Below are positions 43,023 through 52,828 of a DNA stretch of 64,000 nt, one piece after another (position 1 is the stretch's first letter; each line of letters starts with the position of its first letter). This DNA is from FEN-1279 sp964501535. Its GTDB lineage: Bacteria; Bacteroidota; Ignavibacteria; Tepidaquicellales; Tepidaquicellaceae. The translations under genes were made by a program, and so were the position numbers. Below the pieces are notes generated by a model. That model saw only the letters and a list, made by a program, of their open reading frames with translations. It was not told where the DNA came from and searched no databases. The stretch lies in the NCBI GenBank assembly GCA_964501535.1, contig CAZCSV010000001.1, forward strand, positions 744,001-808,000. The letters are read 5' to 3'.

Positions 43023-45083
43023 TTAATTAAAAACCGGTAATGTAAAAATAAATTTACTCCCTTTTCCTATTTCACTTTCCACCCTGATTATTCCTCCGTG
43101 TTTTTTAACAAATTCATTGCAAATAACCAAACCTAAACCGATTCCTCTTTCATCATCCGTGCCTGTCATTGTTTTCTTTTTATCAACTTCAAAAATTTTT
43201 TCTTTCGTATATTCATTCATACCTATTCCGTCATCTGAAACTGTAATTTCTACATAACCGGATTTTTTCTCACTAATAATATCAATTCTACCGTTCGTAT
43301 TTGTAAATTTAATTGCGTTTTGAATCAGGTTTCTTAGAATCGTTTTAAGCATATTTTGGTCGGCATATACAACATTAATATCAGATTCGATAAAATTTAA
43401 AGAAATATTTTTAAATTTTGCTGATGATTTCAAAATTTCCAAGATTTCAATTACAATTGGTTTAAAACTTAAATTCGTTGGATTGAAACTAATCTGCCCG
43501 GTTTGATTTTGTGCCCATTCAAGTAACTTATCAAGTAAATCAAGTGTGGATACAGCAGATTGATTTATATGCTCGATAAATCTTTTAGTTTCCGAAATGT
43601 CAAATTCATTTATATTTGTTAGCAGTAATTCTGAAAACCCCTGAATACCCGTAAACGGACTTCGAAGATCGTGAGCAATTATCGAGAACAATTTATCCTT
43701 TGTTGCATTTAAGTCTTTTAATTCTTCAGCATAAATTCGTATTTCTTCCTTTTGCCGAATTATTTCTATGTTTTGATTCTCAAGTTTTATGTTTGCTTGC
43801 TTTTTCTGACGATACTGTCTGAATATTATTAAAACAAAAATTAAAACTAATACAAAACCAATAATTGCAGTAGTAATGAATATTTGCTGACGCCTAATTC
43901 TTTCCTGGTTAGCAAGAATTTCTTTGTCTTTTTTTGCCGATTCATATTTTTTGTCAAGTTCACTGATATTTTTCTGAACTGTTTCATTTGATATTGAATC
44001 TTTATAAGCAATATTTAATTCGTAATATTTTAAGGCATTTTCAAATTGTTTCTGCGACTTGTAAAAACTATAATATGTCTGATAAAGAATATTATATGTA
44101 GATTTCATTTTTAATTCGTCTGCAAATATCTGTAATTTTTTTAAATAAATTTCAGCATCATTAAATTTTTTTAACTTTATAAAAATCTCTGTGATATTTG
44201 AATAAACACTAACTAATAACCATTTCTCGTATAATTGCAGGGCTAATTTCTCTGCTGCAAACGCATATTTCAATGCCATTTCGAGATTACCCATTGCGTA
44301 ATAATCAAGTGATATATCATGATAAGAATAAACCAGAACATTTATTAAATTCATTCTTTCTCTTATTTCAAGTGCTTTAGAATGAAATTCTACTGCTTTT
44401 TTGTAATCGGATTTCAAATTATACAAATTACCGATTTCGTGAAGGGATGTATGGATATCCGTACTATCACCAATAGTATTAGAGACTTGCAGGCTTTTAT
44501 TAAAATACAATTCTGCTTTATCTAACTTGTTTAAATCCCGGTAAGCAAAGGCGAGTAATAAATAAGTTCTTGGTAATTTGGTTTCCTGTTTTTGGCTTTC
44601 GGCAAGTTCAACTGCATTTATAAGAATCTCGATAGCTTTTTCTGATTCACCGATTTTCGAATATGTATATCCCAACCAGCTATAATAAACAATGAAATTC
44701 GGGTCGCTTTCGTTTTTTGATTCTGTTGATGCAAGCTCATAATACTTAATTGCATTTAAATAATCATTTTTATAATTTTCATATACTTTCCCGATTTCAA
44801 ACAAGATAATTGGGGATATTTTTTCCACATCAACTTCCTTAATTACATTAGATAAATATTGTTCTGATTTAACCGTATCAAAAGCATAATAATACCCAAA
44901 TAACTGTAATTGAATAAATAGTTTTGAGGAATCGGATTGAGATGTTTGGAGAAGTTTTTCTAAACTATCTATTTTATTTTGATTTTGAGCATATAAATAA
45001 TTTACTTGAGATAAAAAAAATAGAACAATTACTAAAAAAACCGCTAATGATGATTTTATTCTAAAATTCATTTTACAATTCAT
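43023..45083 (-). CDS. TPR-repeat sensor histidine kinase
   Basis: The 686-residue product has a signal or first membrane segment (about 9-32), five to seven tetratricopeptide repeats to about 380 (for example SWLGYTYSKIGESEKAIEIL and LLAFAYRDLNKLDKAELYF), a membrane segment at about 395-418 and a coiled coil. The kinase core follows, with H471 in FSIIAHDLRSPFTG, N-box ILRNLIQNAIKF, DDGIGM and GIGLGLVI. The receiver partner is not adjacent. TPR kinases of this layout are typical of Bacteroidota. Confidence 0.92.
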   Translation of the reverse strand: MNCKMNFRIKSSLAVFLVIVLFFLSQVNYLYAQNQNKIDSLEKLLQTSQSDSSKLFIQLQLFGYYYAFDTVKSEQYLSNVIKEVDVEKISPIILFEIGKVYENYKNDYLNAIKYYELASTESKNESDPNFIVYYSWLGYTYSKIGESEKAIEILINAVELAESQKQETKLPRTYLLLAFAYRDLNKLDKAELYFNKSLQVSNTIGDSTDIHTSLHEIGNLYNLKSDYKKAVEFHSKALEIRERMNLINVLVYSYHDISLDYYAMGNLEMALKYAFAAEKLALQLYEKWLLVSVYSNITEIFIKLKKFNDAEIYLKKLQIFADELKMKSTYNILYQTYYSFYKSQKQFENALKYYELNIAYKDSISNETVQKNISELDKKYESAKKDKEILANQERIRRQQIFITTAIIGFVLVLIFVLIIFRQYRQKKQANIKLENQNIEIIRQKEEIRIYAEELKDLNATKDKLFSIIAHDLRSPFTGIQGFSELLLTNINEFDISETKRFIEHINQSAVSTLDLLDKLLEWAQNQTGQISFNPTNLSFKPIVIEILEILKSSAKFKNISLNFIESDINVVYADQNMLKTILRNLIQNAIKFTNTNGRIDIISEKKSGYVEITVSDDGIGMNEYTKEKIFEVDKKKTMTGTDDERGIGLGLVICNEFVKKHGGIIRVESEIGKGSKFIFTLPVFN

Positions 45084-45391
45084 TAAATATATCGAAAATT
45101 TTGTAAAACTTTTTAATATTCTTTTACTTATAAATATACAATAACATAATAAGAACTTAATAAAGATTAAAATATTAAGCTATTAAATAAATTAATGGTA
45201 TTTCAATTAAATATGCAGGAATATAACCAATTTAAATTAATTCTTCAATTTATGTTTTATTGAAAAAATAAAGTATTAACAAGCCCTTATCAATTCAGGA
45301 TAGTTAAAGGTAAGCGGGGTGTAGGGTTATTAAATCTGTTAGAATAATTGTCAATTAATTGATAATTGTTTTTTTATTTACAGGCTCTTTT
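45084..45391. other. AT-rich intergenic region without a gene
   Basis: No coding sequence is supported. An imperfect palindrome AATTGTCAATTAATTGATAATT (45345 to 45367 approximately) with T-run on the plus side is the only structure noted; it does not lie at the end of a plus-strand gene, so a terminator role is uncertain. Confidence 0.35.
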
Positions 45392-46837
45392 TTAGTTATC
45401 ATTCAGCCTTTCAATTCCTGTCTCATTATCTTCATCCGATTCAATTTCTAAATCGAGGACTTCTTCGTCTTCATCATTATAATGAATTCTTATTCGGGAT
45501 GTATCTATTTGAATTTTATTTTTTTTCAGTTCTTCCCTCAGTTTTTTCATATCTTCTTTTACTTTTATCATATTTTCTTTTATCTCTGTATTTATTTTTT
45601 CCATATCTATATGAATACTCGCTGTATCTATTCTGATATCTATATTATTTCCAAGTTCATCAGAATTAAATTCAAGATTGAAATTCTTTACATCAACGTC
45701 GGGTACTTCAGGTATTACAATGTTTATATTAAGCTCTCCATCTTCATTTAAATAAAAATCTTTTTCAAGAATTTCTAAATCTTTCATTTTTTCACCTAAC
45801 TTTTCCATTTTCTTGCTGAATTTTTCCATATTCTTATTGAATTTCTCCATTCTTTCGTGAAATTTTTCCTTCCTCTCGTTAAATCTTTCCATCCTTTCTT
45901 TTCTGTTCTGTTCACTGTTTTTTAATTTTAAATGAAGTGTATCAAGATTTCTTTGTACTTCATATAATATTGCATTTGTATTTACTTCCTCACCATTCAC
46001 TTTTATGATAATCGTCTTTAAAATCGAATCATTAATGACTTGTACCGGCGCCATCAGTTTGTCCACGTCTTCGAGAGCTTTTTCGATATAATATTCTTTA
46101 ACAGCATCGGAATGTACTTTTATGCGGACTGAATCAGGTTTTTTTCCAAAATCAAAATTAACAAATTTTCCTGCAGAACCTGAAGCAGGCACGTTTATAT
46201 TTACATCATTTTGTAAGCCTGCAAGTTTTAATTGTTCGAATACATTATTTTTTATTTCATCAGCGTTTGCTAAGTTTTTATCGTAATTGACCTTAAAAAA
46301 CTTTTCCAACGCTACTGCATAAAGCGGTTGTCTTACAGGCTCGGAAATCGGAATTAAATTAACCGAATAAATATCTTTCGTGTTTTCGAGTTCTCTTTTC
46401 AATATTTCGATTTCTTCCATATTTGCAGAGGGAATCAGAACTTTGTAAGTTAATACCTGCTTGCCGTCAGAATCATCTTCATTAACAATCAGTTTAGATT
46501 TGTCAATCCAGTCAAAGTTATCAATCTTCTTTATCGCTTCAGGATTTTGTTTATCAACACTCCAGCTCATTACAATTCCAACTGGCTCCGTACGTGTTAC
46601 GGAAAAGTTACTTGTTATACCTGCGAGAACTAAAATAATAAACAGGTATGCAAATTTAAGTCTGCCTTCCGAGAATATGTATTTAAGAAATGTTATTCTC
46701 GATGTCCCTCGTTTTTCTAAAGAATTGGAGACTTCTCTTCGTAACCAGCTTTCTACTTCGTCAAAAGACTCCCTGTATTTTTCTTGCCTTACTGAATCGA
46801 AGTATTTGTCGAGATTGTTTTCGTTTTGTGTTTCCAT
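45392..46837 (-). CDS. Membrane protein cotranscribed with ECF sigma factor (possible anti-sigma)
   Basis: The 481-residue product follows the sigma gene by 23 bases. It has a cytoplasmic N-terminal part of about 60 residues, one membrane segment (about 62-82, FAYLFIILVLAGITSNF) and a large extracytoplasmic part. Position, topology and the short N-terminal domain fit a transmembrane anti-sigma factor, although no ZAS-type motif is seen. Residues of about 316-357 are six tandem seven-residue units of the kind MEKFxKx. The C-terminal part is very acidic (DNETGIERLND). Function inferred from context only. Confidence 0.75.
   Translation of the reverse strand: METQNENNLDKYFDSVRQEKYRESFDEVESWLRREVSNSLEKRGTSRITFLKYIFSEGRLKFAYLFIILVLAGITSNFSVTRTEPVGIVMSWSVDKQNPEAIKKIDNFDWIDKSKLIVNEDDSDGKQVLTYKVLIPSANMEEIEILKRELENTKDIYSVNLIPISEPVRQPLYAVALEKFFKVNYDKNLANADEIKNNVFEQLKLAGLQNDVNINVPASGSAGKFVNFDFGKKPDSVRIKVHSDAVKEYYIEKALEDVDKLMAPVQVINDSILKTIIIKVNGEEVNTNAILYEVQRNLDTLHLKLKNSEQNRKERMERFNERKEKFHERMEKFNKNMEKFSKKMEKLGEKMKDLEILEKDFYLNEDGELNINIVIPEVPDVDVKNFNLEFNSDELGNNIDIRIDTASIHIDMEKINTEIKENMIKVKEDMKKLREELKKNKIQIDTSRIRIHYNDEDEEVLDLEIESDEDNETGIERLNDN
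45767..45892 (-). repeat. Six tandem 21-base repeats encoding heptads
   Basis: On the minus strand six units of 21 bases start at 45892, 45871, 45850, 45829, 45808 and 45787. Each codes for a variant of MEKFxKx (MERFNER, KEKFHER, MEKFNKN, MEKFSKK, MEKLGEK, MKDLEIL). Such exact seven-residue periodicity is expected of a coiled coil. Confidence 0.85.
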
Positions 46838-46860
46838 TTTAATTTTATTTTTTCCTTTTT

Positions 46861-47442
46861 TTAATAGATTATTTCACTGTCATTTTGTAAAATAACCTTG
46901 CTTGTTTTTTCGAAATCTGACTCCAGTTTCGTAACAATGTCTTTCAGCTTGCTTCTTGCCCTGCTCAGACGGGATTTTACAGCAGATTGGCTTGTTTCGT
47001 TTTGTAATTCCGAAATTTCCTCTATGGAAAATCCCTCAATCTCAAAAAGTAAAATTGCTATTCTCTCTTTATCGGAAAGCTTTCCGAGAGCTATCGAAAA
47101 CAAATTTCTTATATCACTAAATTCATAATTATTATATATTTCGGGGATCTGTTCCTTAGCATCGTAATTTTCCAGACTTATTAGATTTTTCCAAAAGTAC
47201 TTTCTCGTCATATCATAAAATGAATTCGTGATTATTTTAAAGAACCAAGATTTGAACTTCGAATGCTCTTTCAAATTTCCGAAATTTTCAACAGCTTTCA
47301 GCAAAGCCTGCTGTAAAATATCTTTTGCATCGGAAGCATATTTGACCGCACATAATGCTCTGCAATACCGGAGAGCATCCGAATAGTGTGGTTTCATAAG
47401 CTCGACGAATTTTTCCATTCCGGAATTTTGATTTTTTATCAA
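46861..47442 (-). CDS. ECF-type RNA polymerase sigma factor
   Basis: The 193-residue product has sigma region 2 (LRYCRALCAVKYASDAKDILQ-type helix, then FKSWFFKIITNSFYDMTRK) and region 4 (KLSDKERIAILLFEIEGFSIEEISELQ and SAVKSRLSRARSKL). The TTG start is chosen because AGAAAGG lies 5 bases upstream. An internal ATG at 47418 would give a product that still holds region 2 and has a weaker ribosome binding site. It forms an operon with the membrane protein downstream. Confidence 0.9.
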   Translation of the reverse strand: MIKNQNSGMEKFVELMKPHYSDALRYCRALCAVKYASDAKDILQQALLKAVENFGNLKEHSKFKSWFFKIITNSFYDMTRKYFWKNLISLENYDAKEQIPEIYNNYEFSDIRNLFSIALGKLSDKERIAILLFEIEGFSIEEISELQNETSQSAVKSRLSRARSKLKDIVTKLESDFEKTSKVILQNDSEIIY

Positions 47443-47562
47443 TTCTACCTTTCTGATTAATTAGACGGAAAAAATAATATTAAAGTCGCACATAAATCTG
47501 ATATTTTATCTAAAATCATAAAACAAAAAGAAAATCCAATTAGATTCATATACGTAGAAATA

Positions 47563-47602
47563 AAAAACGGGTTTCATACAACAGTATGAATCCCGCTTTT
47601 TA
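47563..47602 (-). terminator. Terminator after the small lipoprotein gene
   Basis: CGGGTTTCATAC and GTATGAATCCCG pair (one mismatch) around a short loop, with A residues on the plus-strand left side and T residues on the right. It ends the minus-strand lipoprotein transcript about 30 bases after its stop codon. Confidence 0.8.
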
Positions 47603-47630
47603 TATTAAATTATAATATTAATTTGCTATT

Positions 47631-48038
47631 TCATTTTGTTACACGTATTGTTCCGGAGCCTGTATATCCGGTAATACTCAAAACATACCTGCGTGGAATA
47701 TCATTCAGCTGAAAGGTATCTTCAACAAATCCCGTGAAATGCTTGAAGAAAATATTGGTGTCGAGTGCATTGAATAAACTAAAATCCCCGAATCCTTCCG
47801 TTGGCGTGAATTTGTAATATATTTTCGGAATAGAGCTGAACTGACTAAGCGATGCGTTATCTGTAAATGTAATCGCTGTATCTTTTGCTGTGAAATCTAT
47901 AATCAGCGTATCATTGCTTTCTATTTTCGAATATCTCCATTCCGATGATTTAGTCGTCGAGCTGGTAGAATCGTCACTGCACCCGGCGTAAAAGGCAATT
48001 ATCACGAGAAGAGGCACCACTAAAAAAATATTTTTCAT
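47631..48038 (-). CDS. Small hypothetical lipoprotein
   Basis: The 135-residue product begins with a lipoprotein signal ending in FYAGC (Cys at about 20), followed by a Ser/Thr-rich spacer. The rest is predicted mainly beta (WRYSKIESNDTLIIDFTAKD, FQLNDIPRRYVLSITGYTGSG). No family recognised. A terminator follows. Confidence 0.75.
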   Translation of the reverse strand: MKNIFLVVPLLVIIAFYAGCSDDSTSSTTKSSEWRYSKIESNDTLIIDFTAKDTAITFTDNASLSQFSSIPKIYYKFTPTEGFGDFSLFNALDTNIFFKHFTGFVEDTFQLNDIPRRYVLSITGYTGSGTIRVTK

Positions 48039-48110
48039 ATTAGATTTTATTTTATAAAAGATTTATTAATAACGATATATTAATATTATAAACTTTATAA
48101 CCTTAAATAT

Positions 48111-50018
48111 TTATTTCAGTTTCCCTTCGGTTTTCAGTTTTGCAACTATTCTTTCCATTTCGCTGAGTAATTCATCGAAGCGTTTGAAAGCATCTTTGTA
48201 AACAGTTTCCTGAGTAAGGTCAACTCCTGCTTTTTTCAAAGTGTTGAGAGGGAAATCACTTCCACCTGCGCTTAGAAATCCAAGATATTTTTCTTTCGCC
48301 CCGGGAATATTATCCAAAACGTTTTTACTCAAAGCCATAGATGAAATCATTCCCGTGCTGTATTGGAAAACGTAATAGTTCATATAGAAATGCGGTATGT
48401 AGCTCCACTCGTTTTGTATATATTCGTCAACTTCCATTACACCCAAATCGTGCCCGTAATATTCACGGGTTAAATCGAGATATTTTTTATTAAGCCAGTC
48501 GGGTGTAAGCGTTTTTCCTTCTTCGACTCTTTGGTGCATAGCGAGTTCGAATTCTGCAAAAAGAGTCTGTCTGTAAATTGTCCCGCGTGCCTGGTCGAGG
48601 TAATTATCGAGCAGGTATAATTTGAATAAATCATCTTTTTCATTTTTCAGCATATAATCTATGAGGAGATTTTCGTTAAAAGTTGAAGCTATTTCAGCAA
48701 GGAAAATCGGGTATTGAGCATTTGCATAGTTTTGAGTTTTATTCGAAAAATAAGAATGCATAGCGTGCCCGAGTTCGTGAGCCAGAGTGGAAACCGCATC
48801 ATACTCTCCGTCGTAATTCATTTTTACGAATGGATGAACCCCGTAAACTCCGTATGAATAAGCACCCGACTGTTTGTCTTTATTCGGATAAATATCCACC
48901 CAGCGACTTTCAAATCCGTTTTTCAATGCGGTAACATATTCTTCGCCAAGCGGTTTCATTGCTCCCAGAACGAGATTTACCGCTTCATCATATGTATATG
49001 TCTTATCAACAGATTTAACTGCCGAAGCATAAATATCTTCATACCTCATTTTATCAAGCCCGAGCAGTTCCTTTTTCAGTTTCATAAATCGGTGCATCGT
49101 TCCGAGATTTTCGTGCATATATTTGATTAAGGAATGATAAACATTTACATCTATATTATCACCGAAAAGTTTTGCATCGAGGCAATCCTTATATTTCCTT
49201 ACCTTTGCATTAAAAAGATGCTGTTTCATTGCCCCATCGAGCAATGATGCCAATGTATTTTCATATTTTTTATAATTTGCCCAAAAAGTTTTCATCACGA
49301 GCGTTCTATCCTGCGGATTTTTTGAGGCACGGAATTTTGAATAATTCGCTGTGTTCAAAATTATCTTTGTTCCGTCCGATAAAGTAATTTCCGGAGCAGG
49401 CATATCTACATCTCTTAAAAATCCCGATGCTTTTGAGTTCGTTCCCGTGAATAAACCTGTCTGGGTTATAATTTTCTCCTGTTCCTGCGGGAGAATGTGG
49501 TCTTTTGCTCTGATAATATCTTCAATATTTTTTCTGTAGTTTTCGAGCTTGGGTTGCTTTTTAAAATAATCCTGTAAAACTTTTTCATCCATTTTTAGAA
49601 TTTCTTCACGCATAAAAGACATTTTAGTCCCGAACTGAACATATATGCTCTGCAATTCCCCCAACATCACCTGATAAACGGGATTGCTTAGTTCCATATT
49701 GCTCGAATTTCCTGCATACGCAAAAAGTCTTGCTCCTTTTTGATAAATTGCACCGGAAAAATCGAACATTTCCAGCATTTTATCGGGCGAGTCAGTCCAA
49801 CCTTTTGATTTCGATTCAATTTCAGTAGCCATCGAAACTAATGCATCTTTATCAGCTTTCCAGTCTTCCTGTGAAGCATATAAATCTTCTATTTTCCATG
49901 TATATTCAACGGGGATGTCTTTTCTCGGAGTAGTAGAATAATCGGGAATCTTTTTATCCTGAGCAATTAAAGTAGAAACAAATAATAGAAGAACAACAAT
50001 GATGAGTGATTTTTTCAT
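48111..50018 (-). CDS. pepF: Oligoendopeptidase F (M3 family), exported
   Basis: The 635-residue product from the ATG at 50018 has a signal peptide (about 1-20, ending in LIAQ) and the M3 zinc motif HELGHAMHS with H414, E415 and H418; the third ligand glutamate lies downstream in FLAEIASTFNE. The family cuts oligopeptides of 7-17 residues. An in-frame TTG 9 bases upstream would add Met-Pro-Val and is less likely. The signal peptide suggests periplasmic action on imported or degraded peptides, unlike cytosolic PepF of Gram-positives. Confidence 0.92.
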   Translation of the reverse strand: MKKSLIIVVLLLFVSTLIAQDKKIPDYSTTPRKDIPVEYTWKIEDLYASQEDWKADKDALVSMATEIESKSKGWTDSPDKMLEMFDFSGAIYQKGARLFAYAGNSSNMELSNPVYQVMLGELQSIYVQFGTKMSFMREEILKMDEKVLQDYFKKQPKLENYRKNIEDIIRAKDHILPQEQEKIITQTGLFTGTNSKASGFLRDVDMPAPEITLSDGTKIILNTANYSKFRASKNPQDRTLVMKTFWANYKKYENTLASLLDGAMKQHLFNAKVRKYKDCLDAKLFGDNIDVNVYHSLIKYMHENLGTMHRFMKLKKELLGLDKMRYEDIYASAVKSVDKTYTYDEAVNLVLGAMKPLGEEYVTALKNGFESRWVDIYPNKDKQSGAYSYGVYGVHPFVKMNYDGEYDAVSTLAHELGHAMHSYFSNKTQNYANAQYPIFLAEIASTFNENLLIDYMLKNEKDDLFKLYLLDNYLDQARGTIYRQTLFAEFELAMHQRVEEGKTLTPDWLNKKYLDLTREYYGHDLGVMEVDEYIQNEWSYIPHFYMNYYVFQYSTGMISSMALSKNVLDNIPGAKEKYLGFLSAGGSDFPLNTLKKAGVDLTQETVYKDAFKRFDELLSEMERIVAKLKTEGKLK

Positions 50019-50225
50019 AACGGGCAAAAATATTGTTTAAAAATGATTTATTAAATTACTTTCGAAAATTTCGAAGGCAAATATTATTGAATTTGTTAAA
50101 ATATGTAATATTAATTAATAAAGAAATTCAAAAAATATAAATTTATGAATTTTTATTGATTAAATTTATGTTAAACAATATATAATCAAACAGGAAGAAT
50201 TATTTTTAAATTATAGTTTTATATT

Positions 50226-51893
50226 ATGCCAAAGTTCAATTCATCTTTGAAAAAAGATACTGTGTTCGAAAAAAGAGCAAACTACCATAAACACCTTCTG
50301 GAGAAAATCAACCGCGTTTCTGAAGAGATAAAAAAAGCAGGTGGCGAAAAAGCAATCGAGAAAATCCATTCACAAAGGAAACTCCACGCAAGAGAAAGGA
50401 TTGAACTGCTGAAAGACAATGGAACATTTTTCATAGAGCTCGGTCTTTATGCAGCTTACGGAATGTATAAGGAATACGGCGGGGCACCATCTTCGGGAAC
50501 TATTTTCGGAATCGGAAAAATACACGACCGCGACTGTGTAATAGTTGCAAATGATGCAACGGTGAAAGCAGGTGCATGGTTTCCGATTACATGCAAAAAA
50601 AATCTCCGTGCACAGGAAATTGCAATGGAAAATCATTTACCGATAATTTATTTAGTTGATTCCGCAGGTGTTTTTCTTCCGCTTCAGGATGAGATTTTTC
50701 CCGATAAAGAGCACTTCGGCAGGATATTCAGGAATAATGCAATTCTTAGTTCGATGGGAATTCCGCAGATAGCGGCAATAATGGGTCCCTGCGTGGCAGG
50801 CGGAGCTTACCTTCCAATTATGAGCGATGAAACGATAATAGTGGAAGGAACCGGAAGCATTTTCCTCGCAGGACCGCATCTGGTTAAAGCGGCAATCGGA
50901 GAAACTATAGATACGGAAGCATTGGGAGGCGGAGAAGTTACAACAGCAATTTCAGGAATTTCGGATGAGAAAGTTCCGGACGATGAAACCGCAATAGCAA
51001 AAATCAGAAGCCTCGTGAGTAAATTCGGAAAAACCGAAAAAGCAGGTTTTGACAGGATTGAATCTGTAAAACCGATTTATTCCCCCGAAGAAATTTACGG
51101 AATTATTCCCGAGGATAGCACAAAACCATACAACACTTATGAATTAATCTATAGGATAATAGATAACGGTGAATTCGATGAATACAAACCGGCTTACGGA
51201 CAGACCTTGATTACAGGTTATGCAAGGATAGACGGCTGGGCTGTGGGTATAGTGGCAAACCAGCGTGATGTGGTCCGAAAAAAAACACCGAAAAGTGGGA
51301 CAGAAATTCAAATGGGCGGAGTGATTTATTCCGATTCTGCTGACAAGGCTACAAGATTTATAATGAACTGCAACCAGAGAAAAATTCCCCTGCTCTTTTT
51401 GCAGGATGTAACGGGTTTTATGGTCGGCTCGCAATCCGAACAAGGCGGAATAATTAAAGACGGTGCAAAAATGGTGAATGCAGTTGCAAATTCAACGGTC
51501 CCGAAAATAACAATAATAATCGGAAACAGCTACGGTGCGGGAAACTATGCAATGTGCGGAAAAGCTTATGACCCGAGATTTATTTTCGCTTATCCGAATG
51601 CAAAAATCGCAGTGATGGGCGGAGCACAGGCATCAAACGTTTTACTCGATATAAAAATCGGACAGATGAAAAAACAGGGGAAAGAAATTCATAAGGAAGA
51701 TAAGAAAAAGTTCTTAGAAGAGATTCATAAAAAATATGACGAGCAGACAAACGTGTTATATGCCGCCGCAAGGTTATGGGTGGACGATATCATAGACCCT
51801 GCAGAAACAAGGGAAATTGTTTCTTATTGCATAGGATTGGTAAATAATAATCCCGAATTAAAGAAATTTAATCCGGGAGTGATACAGACTTAA
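50226..51893 (+). CDS. Acyl-CoA carboxylase carboxyltransferase (beta) subunit
   Basis: The 555-residue product matches the biotin-dependent carboxyltransferase family: HKLHARERIELLKD-type start (SQRKLHARERIELL), NDATVKAGAWFP, YLVDSAGVFLPLQDE, oxyanion site region MGPCVAGGAYLP, and IIIGNSYGAGNYAMCGKAYDPRF near the C-terminus. The length and PLQDEIFPD motif favour the methylcrotonyl-/geranyl-CoA or related group over propionyl-CoA. Its biotin-carrying alpha subunit is not in the window, so the substrate stays open. Confidence 0.9.
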   Translation: MPKFNSSLKKDTVFEKRANYHKHLLEKINRVSEEIKKAGGEKAIEKIHSQRKLHARERIELLKDNGTFFIELGLYAAYGMYKEYGGAPSSGTIFGIGKIHDRDCVIVANDATVKAGAWFPITCKKNLRAQEIAMENHLPIIYLVDSAGVFLPLQDEIFPDKEHFGRIFRNNAILSSMGIPQIAAIMGPCVAGGAYLPIMSDETIIVEGTGSIFLAGPHLVKAAIGETIDTEALGGGEVTTAISGISDEKVPDDETAIAKIRSLVSKFGKTEKAGFDRIESVKPIYSPEEIYGIIPEDSTKPYNTYELIYRIIDNGEFDEYKPAYGQTLITGYARIDGWAVGIVANQRDVVRKKTPKSGTEIQMGGVIYSDSADKATRFIMNCNQRKIPLLFLQDVTGFMVGSQSEQGGIIKDGAKMVNAVANSTVPKITIIIGNSYGAGNYAMCGKAYDPRFIFAYPNAKIAVMGGAQASNVLLDIKIGQMKKQGKEIHKEDKKKFLEEIHKKYDEQTNVLYAAARLWVDDIIDPAETREIVSYCIGLVNNNPELKKFNPGVIQT

Positions 51894-51974
51894 TGTTAAA
51901 TGTAAAATTTTAAATGTTAAATATAAAAGACTTAATTCTTTAATCTTACAAATCTTATAAATCTTATGAAACCA

Positions 51975-52637
51975 TTAATCTTTAATACATCTGACTGACA
52001 GTCCGAAATCTTTATCGTAAGTCGGGCGATAGACATCGGGGATACTTCCAATTACATTCCTGAACCATACTCTTTGTGAATTAAATTCCGTTGATGTCCA
52101 AAATATTGCATTTTTCCCCATATTACTGAAATATCCGTCGTGAGTTCTGTATCCTCCGGGTAAAGCTGTGAATCCACTACTGTTGTTACCGCCAAAATCT
52201 TCGTTCCAACCTGTCTGGCTTTTCAGCTTCGGTCCTGCAACCGTAGCGCCTCCGAGAAAATCTGTTAGCTGAGTCCACTCTTCATCAGTCGGTACGTGCC
52301 AGCCATCAGGAGCAAGTCCGCGAGGGTCACTTACAGCATACCAGTTATAAATTTTCCCGTAAATAATACCGTTGTCGGTGCTATTTTCATAATAACACCA
52401 AGCACCGGTTGTAAGGTTATCCCACTCTTCTTTATCCTGAACCTGTGGTATTTCATCACCATTGCGGTAATGTGCAACATTCAGGTTTTCTGCCATCCAT
52501 TCCTGTTTCCCGATTTTCACGGTTTTATAAGTATTGCCGTCTTTATCTGTAACCTGAGAAAAAGAATTATTAAAAGGCAAAGAAATAAAAATTACAAAAA
52601 ATAAAATTGAAATTAGAATTTTGTGTGTCATAATCAT
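51975..52637 (-). CDS. FISUMP-domain secreted protein
   Basis: The 220-residue product has a signal peptide (ending near NSFSQ, about residue 28) and the complete Fibrobacter succinogenes major-paralog domain: DGNTYKTVKIGKQEWMAENL, YNWYAVSDPRGLAPDGWHVP, TDEEWTQL, GFTALPGGYR, AIFWTSTE and the terminal SVRCIKD. The domain occurs in secreted and surface proteins of the FCB group; its function is poorly defined. Confidence 0.9.
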   Translation of the reverse strand: MIMTHKILISILFFVIFISLPFNNSFSQVTDKDGNTYKTVKIGKQEWMAENLNVAHYRNGDEIPQVQDKEEWDNLTTGAWCYYENSTDNGIIYGKIYNWYAVSDPRGLAPDGWHVPTDEEWTQLTDFLGGATVAGPKLKSQTGWNEDFGGNNSSGFTALPGGYRTHDGYFSNMGKNAIFWTSTEFNSQRVWFRNVIGSIPDVYRPTYDKDFGLSVRCIKD

Positions 52638-52828
52638 TTAATTTATTTTTATAATTTAAAAGAAAATATTTTTATTTTTAATAAATCTATAAAGTTTTTT
52701 CTACAAATACAATTTATTTTCATATTTAAATAATTTATTTATGAATTTTACAAAACTTATGAATCATTAATCCATTTAATTTGATTCGCTAATAAGCTAT
52801 TTTGTAATATATAAAATATATTATAGAA

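Noticed and set aside
45345..45367. Palindrome with T-run as terminator
   Set aside because: The T-run is on the plus strand, but no plus-strand gene ends nearby.
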